NCBI GenBank assembly: GCA_039184055.1 | Contig: JBCDBH010000073.1 | Coordinates: 1-19,487, forward strand | DNA: 19,487 nucleotides | Origin: JBCDBH01 sp039184055 | Lineage (GTDB): Bacteria > Acidobacteriota > Thermoanaerobaculia > Multivoradales > J023 | Direction of reading: 5' to 3' | Shown here: piece by piece, positions 14,776-19,487 of the stretch | How the letters are laid out: every line of letters begins with the position of its first letter | Position numbering within the stretch: the stretch's first letter is position 1 | Made by a program: the position numbers and the translations under genes | The notes under the pieces: generated by a model | Told to the model about the DNA's origin: nothing | The model's database searches: none | What the model saw: only the letters and a program-made list of their open reading frames with translations

Positions 14776-16097
14776 CAGTCTTCTCGGGTGGTGACGACGA
14801 GCCGGGCGGGCTCGAGGGTCTCGGTGGGCTGCCACTCGAGCTCGGGATGGACGATGCCCGGCCAGCGATCTTCGGGACGCGCGCCCTGTTGACCACCACC
14901 GGCGAGATGAAAGCTCAGGTAGTCCTGATCGGCGGGCAAGAGGAAGCGGACGTAGGGAATGTCGGAGACGACCCGCACCGTGTACACCCGCTGGTTGAGC
15001 AAGCCCGGTGGCAGGATGCAGGTGCTGCGATAGAGCCCGGGCTCGAGCCGGGTCACCTGGGGCGCGATCGAGGCGAAGGCGATCTCGCCCTCGGGGGTGG
15101 CGATCATCATCACCATACGGCTGCCTTCGATCGGTCGCAGGGCCTCGTAGGTGATGCGCACGCGAACCGGTCGGCGGATGTCGAAGACGTTGGTGATCTC
15201 GCCGTCGTCGGCGAGCAAGGCGATCTCGCGCAGACGCATTTCGTCGCCACCGGGTGCTTCTTCTTCACCCCAGGCGCGTAAACCCCAGTCTTGGCTGTCT
15301 TTGTAGGCTTGTTTGAGGTAGTGGCCGATCACCGTTTCGGCATCGCCATCGATCACCATGCGGCCGTTCTCGAGCAAGATGCAGCGTGGGCAGAGGTTGC
15401 GCACCACGCCCATGTTGTGGCTCACGAAGAGCACGGTGCGCTGGTGCTTGACCACCTCGCTCATCTTGCTCAAACACTTTTTCTGAAAGGCGACGTCACC
15501 CACCGCCAGCACTTCGTCGACCAGCAAGATCTCCGGCTCGAGATGGGCCGCCACCGAGAAGGCCAGACGGACACGCATACCGCTCGAATAGCGCTTGACC
15601 GGCGTGTCGAGAAAGGTGCCGGTGCCGGCGAAGTCGACGATCTCGTCGAATTTCTTGTCGATCTCGGCTTTGGTCATCCCGAGAATGGTGCCGTTCAAAT
15701 AGATGTTCTCGCGACCGGTCAGCTCTTGGTGAAAGCCGGTGCCGACTTCGAGCAAGGACGACACGCGGCCACGCAGCGTGACCCGTCCACGGGTCGGGGG
15801 CGTGATGTGCGACAGAATTTTGAGCAGGGTGCTCTTGCCCGAGCCGTTCTTGCCGATGACCCCGACGATCTCGCCTTCTTTGACCGTGAAATCGATCTCG
15901 CGCAATGCCCAGATGATGTCGTCGGCCTCGTCATCGTCGAACGAGGTCAGGCGACGCAAGCGCTTCAGATTCTCGATCGGTTGACGCACCAGTCGAGCGA
16001 CGGCGGAGGCCAGGGTGTCGGATTGCTCCTCGACGGCACCGATTCGGTACCGTTTGCCGAGCTCTTCGACTTGGATCGCGGTGGGCGCGTCGGACAT
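14775..16097 (-). CDS. wzt: polysaccharide ABC exporter, ATP-binding subunit (Wzt type)
   Basis: This is a 440-residue protein. The ATPase part has GKNGSGKST (Walker A, residues 82-90), YSSGMRVRLAFSVA (signature, about 170-183), EILLVDEVLAVGD (Walker B) and VSHN with His227 (switch). Strand VSSLLEVGTGFHQELTGREN is typical of the Wzt/TagH branch. About 160 residues follow the ATPase (from roughly residue 280), with beta-rich features (RVRITYEALRPIEGSRMVMM, LPPGLLNQRVYTVRVV). This matches the C-terminal Wzt domain that recognises a terminal sugar modification before export. It pairs with the Wzm permease next to it, and its start overlaps the permease stop (TGATG). The upstream in-frame extension (to 16856) lies inside the permease gene and is not part of the protein. 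Confidence 0.93.
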   Translation of the reverse strand: MSDAPTAIQVEELGKRYRIGAVEEQSDTLASAVARLVRQPIENLKRLRRLTSFDDDEADDIIWALREIDFTVKEGEIVGVIGKNGSGKSTLLKILSHITPPTRGRVTLRGRVSSLLEVGTGFHQELTGRENIYLNGTILGMTKAEIDKKFDEIVDFAGTGTFLDTPVKRYSSGMRVRLAFSVAAHLEPEILLVDEVLAVGDVAFQKKCLSKMSEVVKHQRTVLFVSHNMGVVRNLCPRCILLENGRMVIDGDAETVIGHYLKQAYKDSQDWGLRAWGEEEAPGGDEMRLREIALLADDGEITNVFDIRRPVRVRITYEALRPIEGSRMVMMIATPEGEIAFASIAPQVTRLEPGLYRSTCILPPGLLNQRVYTVRVVSDIPYVRFLLPADQDYLSFHLAGGGQQGARPEDRWPGIVHPELEWQPTETLEPARLVVTTRED

Positions 16098-16921
16098 CAG
16101 ATGACGTCGGCGAAATGCCGCTCCATGCGTCGGAAATAGAGGGCGCCGAACACCAGGACGAGAACCGAGGGGAGGGCGCCGTAGGCGATGAGATCCCAGG
16201 GCATGGGTCGCGTGCCCAAGAGGGCGGCGCGAAATCCCTCGATCACTCCTACCATCGGATTGAGCGCGTAGACGCCCAGCCACTGTTCGGGAATCTTGCT
16301 GGTCGGATAGATCACCGGCGCGGCGTACATCAGCAATTGCACGCCAAAGGTGAGGGCGTATTTGACGTCGCGGTATTGCGCCGAGAGGGCGGTGAGCAAC
16401 ATGCCGAAGCCACACGCGGTGACGATCATCATGAGCACCAGCACCGGTACGAAGAGCACCCAGATGGTGGGATAGATGCCGAGCACCGCCATCATCACCA
16501 GGAGCACGACGAAGGCGATCGCGAAGTCGACCAGCTTGGCGAGCACGGGTGCGATGGGTATCACCAGACGTGGAAAGTAAACCTTGGTCACCAGCGCCGA
16601 GGCGCTCACCAGGCTGCTGCTCGAGGTCTGCAGCGAGTTGGCGAAATAGGTCCACGGTACGAGCCCGGCGAAGCTGAAGATGGCGTAGGGAACGCCATCG
16701 CTCGACATCCGGGCCAGACCCCCGAAGACGACCGTGAAGACCACCATGGTGATCAGCGGTTGCAGCACCGCCCAGCCGATCCCGAGCACGGACTGCACGT
16801 AGCGTGTTTTGACGTCGCGCCACACCATGAAGAGGAAGAGCTCGCGGTATCTCCACAGCTCGCGGAGATTGATCGATGCCCAGCCTCGGGGTGGTTCGAG
16901 AATCGTCAGCTCGGGTTGCAT
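16097..16921 (-). CDS. wzm: polysaccharide ABC exporter, permease subunit (Wzm type)
   Basis: This 274-residue ABC2-type permease has an N-terminal amphipathic part (LWRYRELFLFMVWRDVKTRY) and about six membrane helices, including LQPLITMVVFTVVFGGL, VLAKLVDFAIAFVVLLVMMAVLG, IWVLFVPVLVLMMIVTACG and LIAYGALPSVLVLVFGALYF. The segment YVQSVLGIGWAVLQPL and the PVIYPTSKIPEQW, LNPMVGVIEGFR motifs are standard for O-antigen and teichoic-acid exporters. It moves lipid-linked glycan across the inner membrane with the Wzt subunit. ATG 16921 has no Shine-Dalgarno; TACCAT lies 8 nt upstream in the 40-bp gap after the preceding GT2 gene. Confidence 0.92.
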   Translation of the reverse strand: MQPELTILEPPRGWASINLRELWRYRELFLFMVWRDVKTRYVQSVLGIGWAVLQPLITMVVFTVVFGGLARMSSDGVPYAIFSFAGLVPWTYFANSLQTSSSSLVSASALVTKVYFPRLVIPIAPVLAKLVDFAIAFVVLLVMMAVLGIYPTIWVLFVPVLVLMMIVTACGFGMLLTALSAQYRDVKYALTFGVQLLMYAAPVIYPTSKIPEQWLGVYALNPMVGVIEGFRAALLGTRPMPWDLIAYGALPSVLVLVFGALYFRRMERHFADVI

Positions 16922-16929
16922 GGCGTGGG

Positions 16930-16935
16930 ATGGTA
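16930..16935 (-). promoter_or_regulatory. candidate internal -10 box (TACCAT) before wzm
   Basis: TACCAT ends 8 nt before ATG 16921, in a 40-bp gap within an otherwise overlapping operon. The gap sequence TACCAT-CCCACGCC-ATG resembles TAGCGT-CCCGGGCC-ATG before the GT2 gene at 8347. It could be an internal, leaderless promoter for the exporter genes. Confidence 0.3.
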
Positions 16936-16961
16936 CCGCAAAGGTCTCAACCGTGCTGGGA

Positions 16962-18041
16962 TCAGACGAGATGTCGTCGGCCCAGGGCGCGATCGGGATC
17001 CGCGGCACCTTTCTTTTGTCCCAGGATCGGCTCGAGTGGCCAGGCGCGCGCGGTGGAACGGGAGCCACGAAGCGCCAGACGGGCGGCGCTGGGCAAAGCG
17101 GCGTGGAGGAGATCACGCGCCAAGGCGAAACGACGACGCTCCCACCACGGCACGAGCGAGGAACGGGTGGCCAGGAAGTCGAGACACGCGGCGGCGGTGA
17201 CGTCGCTGCCGCGTTCGGCGACAGTGGGCCCGAGCGCGGCGAACAGCCGGTGCCGGGTCATCCGTAGCATCGCCGCTTCGAGCCCACGACGATCATCGGC
17301 CTCCAAGGTGTAGGGCAAGGCGCCGAGGTCGAGACGCCCGAGCCACAGGGCGAGATCGTCAGTCGAACGCGTATCGGCGGCGGCTTGACTGGTGCAGCTT
17401 TGTGGATGTCGCAACATGGTGCACAAGGGGCGGTCGACGTAGGCGGCGTCGTAATGCGACACGATCCGCACCCACATTTCCCAATCGCTGTGGATGCGCA
17501 TGGCGTCGAGAAAGCCGCCCAGGCGGTCGTAGCACTCCCGACGCACCAGCATCGCCGAGCCCCAGGCGGTGAGCCAGCGCACGAGGTGGGCGCGAAAGGC
17601 GTGGCCCTGCATGCACCACGACGAGGTGTACGGTCGAAAGAGCTCGTCCTCGCCGGTGGTGGCGATTCGCCGCGTGATAGCGGTGAAAACGAGACCGACA
17701 TTGGGTTGCCGAGCCAGAGCGGGCACGGTCTCGGCGAGAAAATCAGGGTGCCAGAAGTCGTCGGCGTCGAGCTTGGCGACCAGGGGCTGGTCGAGCATCG
17801 AGAGACCGCGATTCCAATTGCCCGACATGCCGAGGTTCTTGTCGTTGCGACGATAATGCACGCGCGGATCGTCGAGAAAGGGAGCGACCGCGCCCGCCGT
17901 GTCGTCGGTCGAGGCGTCGTCGAGCACCAAGATCTCGATCTCGCCATTCCAGGTCTGCGCCAGCACGCTTTCGATCGCCGTCGCGACGAAGGCTTCGGCC
18001 TGGTAAGCCGGGATGAGCACACCGACGCGTACCTTGCTCAT
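16962..18041 (-). CDS. GT2-family glycosyltransferase (polysaccharide cluster)
   Basis: This is a 359-residue GT-A fold enzyme. It starts VGVLIPAYQAEAFVATAIESVL, then EILVLDDASTDDT (nucleotide-sugar site), then VAKLDADDFWHPDF with the DADD metal motif at about residues 92-95. WGSAMLVRRECYDRLGGF and SDWEMWVRI follow, as in bacterial O-antigen GT2 enzymes. The C-terminal 120 residues are helical and basic, with no membrane segment. It probably adds one sugar to the exported chain. ATG 18041 overlaps the stop of the preceding glycosyltransferase (ATGA); a 40-bp gap separates it from wzm. Confidence 0.9.
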   Translation of the reverse strand: MSKVRVGVLIPAYQAEAFVATAIESVLAQTWNGEIEILVLDDASTDDTAGAVAPFLDDPRVHYRRNDKNLGMSGNWNRGLSMLDQPLVAKLDADDFWHPDFLAETVPALARQPNVGLVFTAITRRIATTGEDELFRPYTSSWCMQGHAFRAHLVRWLTAWGSAMLVRRECYDRLGGFLDAMRIHSDWEMWVRIVSHYDAAYVDRPLCTMLRHPQSCTSQAAADTRSTDDLALWLGRLDLGALPYTLEADDRRGLEAAMLRMTRHRLFAALGPTVAERGSDVTAAACLDFLATRSSLVPWWERRRFALARDLLHAALPSAARLALRGSRSTARAWPLEPILGQKKGAADPDRALGRRHLV

Positions 18042-19321
18042 GCCTCTCCCGCTCCGTTTTCGTCGAGCACGGTGCGAAAGAACGTCTCGATCCGAGGACG
18101 CAAGGCTTCGTGGGTATAAGCGTCGAGAAAGGTACGCCAGCCGGCTTCGGCAAGCTCGTGCCTGCGATCGGTGCTTTCAGCGAGTGAGTCGAGCTCGGCG
18201 CGCATAGCGTCTAGCGTATCGACCAAGACGGCGTTTCGGCCATCCTCGATTTCGGGCAAACAGGCCACGGCGGCCCGTGTCGAGACCAAGACCTGACCGT
18301 GACGGAGCGCGAGCGGGACGCGTGTGCGCGTACCCGTGTCGTGTTCCCAGGGCACGATGTGGAGATCACCGGGGCGCAGGACGGTCGCGAGATCGTCGAC
18401 AAAGCCGGTGGTGACGATGTCGGGATCGTTCTCGAGTCGCTCGAGCAACGTCGCGTCGGCGCCGCGCAAGCTACCGATCACCCAGAGTTCGGGGCGTGGC
18501 CGGGTGAACTCGGGCCACACGACGTCGAGAAAACGCCCCAGGCCGAGACGGTTGGCGGTGGTCGACATGCCACCGAGATGAACCAGTCGAGGCGGGGTCG
18601 GAAACGACGTGAAAGAGGGTGGCGAGGCCGGCACCTCGAACGCCGTCGGCACGTTCACCACGTTGCGGGCGCCGAGACGTCGACAGGTCGCCGCTTCCGA
18701 CGCCGATCCGGTCACCACGCCGTCGGCGATCTTCACCAGATGCTCTTCCCAGCCACGCGTGAGACGGTGACGCAGTCGCTGGCGCCACGAACGTCTACCC
18801 GCGCGGTGCGCCTTGATCCGCCAATGCCAATCGAAATGATCGTAGAGAGTCAGCGGTCGTGTCGCGAGGCCAATGGCCAGACGGGCATAGGCGCGACCAT
18901 GGAGCAAGCTCGCCGGGACGAGGTGCACGGCCAACAAGGCGTCGGGCCCCAGCGCCTGCACGGTGGCGGCGAATCGTTCGACATCGGTGGGCTCGGGATC
19001 GAGGATCAAGGTGGCGCGATCGCTGAGGGCACGCATCAGGCTTTGCAGGGGCGCCGAGCGATGCGCCTTGCGACGCAGATCGCGGACGTAGCACGCGGTC
19101 AGACGTTGTTCGATGGTCTTCCACCGTTCCGGCTGTTCGCGGGTGAAGGTCTCGAATCGACGCGGTCCGTCCGGATCACGCAAGACCAAGACCGACACGC
19201 GAAAACCGGCATCGAGCAAGAGGGTGACGTGCGTATGGACGAGCGCCGCGGCACCGCCTGGTGCGTCGGGGGTGATCGGCTCGTCGTCCACCACGACGGC
19301 GATGTGCGGCATAGTGCTCAT
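18038..19321 (-). CDS. GT-B glycosyltransferase (GT4-like)
   Basis: This is a 427-residue protein. The N-terminal half has VDDEPITPDAPGGAAALVHTHV (a donor-loop-like glycine-rich opening) and RPLTLYDHFDW. The C-terminal half has RLVHLGGMSTTANRLGLGRFL, VIGSLRGADATLLERL, then FVDDLATVLRPGDLHIVPW and a GTRTRVPLALRHGQVLVST segment, the position of the acceptor/donor-phosphate loop in 'Glyco_trans_1_4'-type proteins. The usual EX7E is replaced by the GTRTRVPLAL variant. The start is uncertain: ATG 19321 (MSTMPH) is chosen, with ATG 19312 close behind; a GTG at 19348 would overlap a direct repeat and is less likely. It was probably coupled to the preceding gene before a 17-bp duplication separated them. 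Confidence 0.85.
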   Translation of the reverse strand: MSTMPHIAVVVDDEPITPDAPGGAAALVHTHVTLLLDAGFRVSVLVLRDPDGPRRFETFTREQPERWKTIEQRLTACYVRDLRRKAHRSAPLQSLMRALSDRATLILDPEPTDVERFAATVQALGPDALLAVHLVPASLLHGRAYARLAIGLATRPLTLYDHFDWHWRIKAHRAGRRSWRQRLRHRLTRGWEEHLVKIADGVVTGSASEAATCRRLGARNVVNVPTAFEVPASPPSFTSFPTPPRLVHLGGMSTTANRLGLGRFLDVVWPEFTRPRPELWVIGSLRGADATLLERLENDPDIVTTGFVDDLATVLRPGDLHIVPWEHDTGTRTRVPLALRHGQVLVSTRAAVACLPEIEDGRNAVLVDTLDAMRAELDSLAESTDRRHELAEAGWRTFLDAYTHEALRPRIETFFRTVLDENGAGEA

Positions 19322-19333
19322 GGTGCGTTTCCG

Positions 19334-19365
19334 GTCAGACCTTGCCACCCGTCAGACCTTGCCAC
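19334..19365. repeat. 17-bp tandem duplication (two 15-bp copies of GTCAGACCTTGCCAC)
   Basis: GTCAGACCTTGCCAC occurs at 19334-19348 and 19351-19365, period 17 bp. The copies differ at one of the 17 positions. It spans the stop of the upstream partial gene. Removing one unit puts that gene's frame straight into the ATGA of the next gene, which argues that this is a small tandem duplication and not a designed operator. Confidence 0.8.
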
Positions 19366-19487
19366 AGCGAAGCGGCGCGTCGTCTGGGCCAGGTCCAGGT
19401 GTTCGGCGTCGGCCCGGCGAACATCGCCGGATGGGGCCAGAGAAGAAGCCACACCCACCCCCACCCGGCACGGCTGTAACCACCCGC
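19335..19487 (-). CDS. 3' end of an upstream gene, 50 residues visible (partial, runs off right edge)
   Basis: The minus strand is open from the right edge to a TGA at 19337-19335. The 50 residues are Trp-rich and partly hydrophobic (GYSRAGWGWVWLLLWPHPA, then a basic stretch and SLWQGLTGGKV), which could be the last membrane segment and tail of a membrane protein. This is too little for a family call. The frame is supported by the tandem duplication: without one 17-bp unit the same frame would read SLWQGLTGNAP and stop inside the ATGA that starts the next gene, as at most junctions in this cluster. Confidence 0.5.
   Translation of the reverse strand, partial: AGGYSRAGWGWVWLLLWPHPAMFAGPTPNTWTWPRRRAASLWQGLTGGKV

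Noticed and set aside
16098..16856. N-terminal extension of the Wzt ATPase frame
   Set aside because: Inside the permease gene and rich in Arg; the true start MSDAPTAIQVEELGKRY is coupled by TGATG.
16115..17200. 361-codon plus-strand ORF over wzm and the GT2 end
   Set aside because: His/Glu/Arg-rich shadow sequence with no family motifs; wzm on the other strand has clear membrane helices.

Overview
The window is GC-rich bacterial DNA, densely coded and mostly on the minus strand. It carries polysaccharide-biosynthesis genes plus an accessory region. The organism cannot be fixed from this alone. A secreted protein ending in an acidic DGFESG-type tail, GYF-domain and DUF3592 genes, and several starts that look leaderless suggest an Acidobacteriota-like or similar environmental lineage. 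This is a weak inference.

Left end (1-5507). A PAS/LOV-like sensor runs off the left edge on the minus strand (1-768). Divergent from it is a CHAT-protease/STAND-NTPase gene (857-3154, +). Facing it, tail to tail with a 44-bp overlap, is a long TPR gene (3111-5507, -). The two read like halves of one protein. The NTPase stops exactly where its family normally continues into a helical linker and TPR array, and the minus-strand gene begins with that linker. Re-inverting 3113-5507 on paper joins them in frame into one ORF of about 1550 codons ending in TAA. This is the main finding.

Sulfation block (5500-8347, -). A GT2 glycosyltransferase and two sulfotransferases are joined by ATGA overlaps, and the TPR gene is attached at the end by an 8-nt overlap. 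This looks like an operon that makes or decorates a sulfated glycan.

Middle (8483-12863). Here lie a secreted protein with an N-terminal signal peptide (+), a DUF433/DUF5615 toxin-antitoxin pair (-), and a DUF3592 membrane protein whose start lies inside a perfect 13-bp inverted repeat. Next come a 9-bp tandem repeat, a secreted TPR protein, and a GYF-domain/proline-rich/single-TM protein.

Right block (12953-19487, -). This is a polysaccharide assembly and ABC-export operon. In transcription order it holds the 3' end of an unknown gene, a GT-B glycosyltransferase, a GT2, a Wzm-type permease, a Wzt-type ATPase with a C-terminal glycan-binding-type domain, a methyltransferase and a GT4. Most junctions overlap by 1-4 nt. 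The exception at 19334-19365 is explained by a 17-bp tandem duplication that shifted the reading frame.

No stretch over 300 bp lacks a gene. The gaps (769-856, 8348-8482, 9788-9839, 10427-10522, 11066-11157, 12864-12952, 16922-16961, 19322-19334) hold only the short sites listed. I saw no tRNA, rRNA, CRISPR array, insertion sequence or origin.
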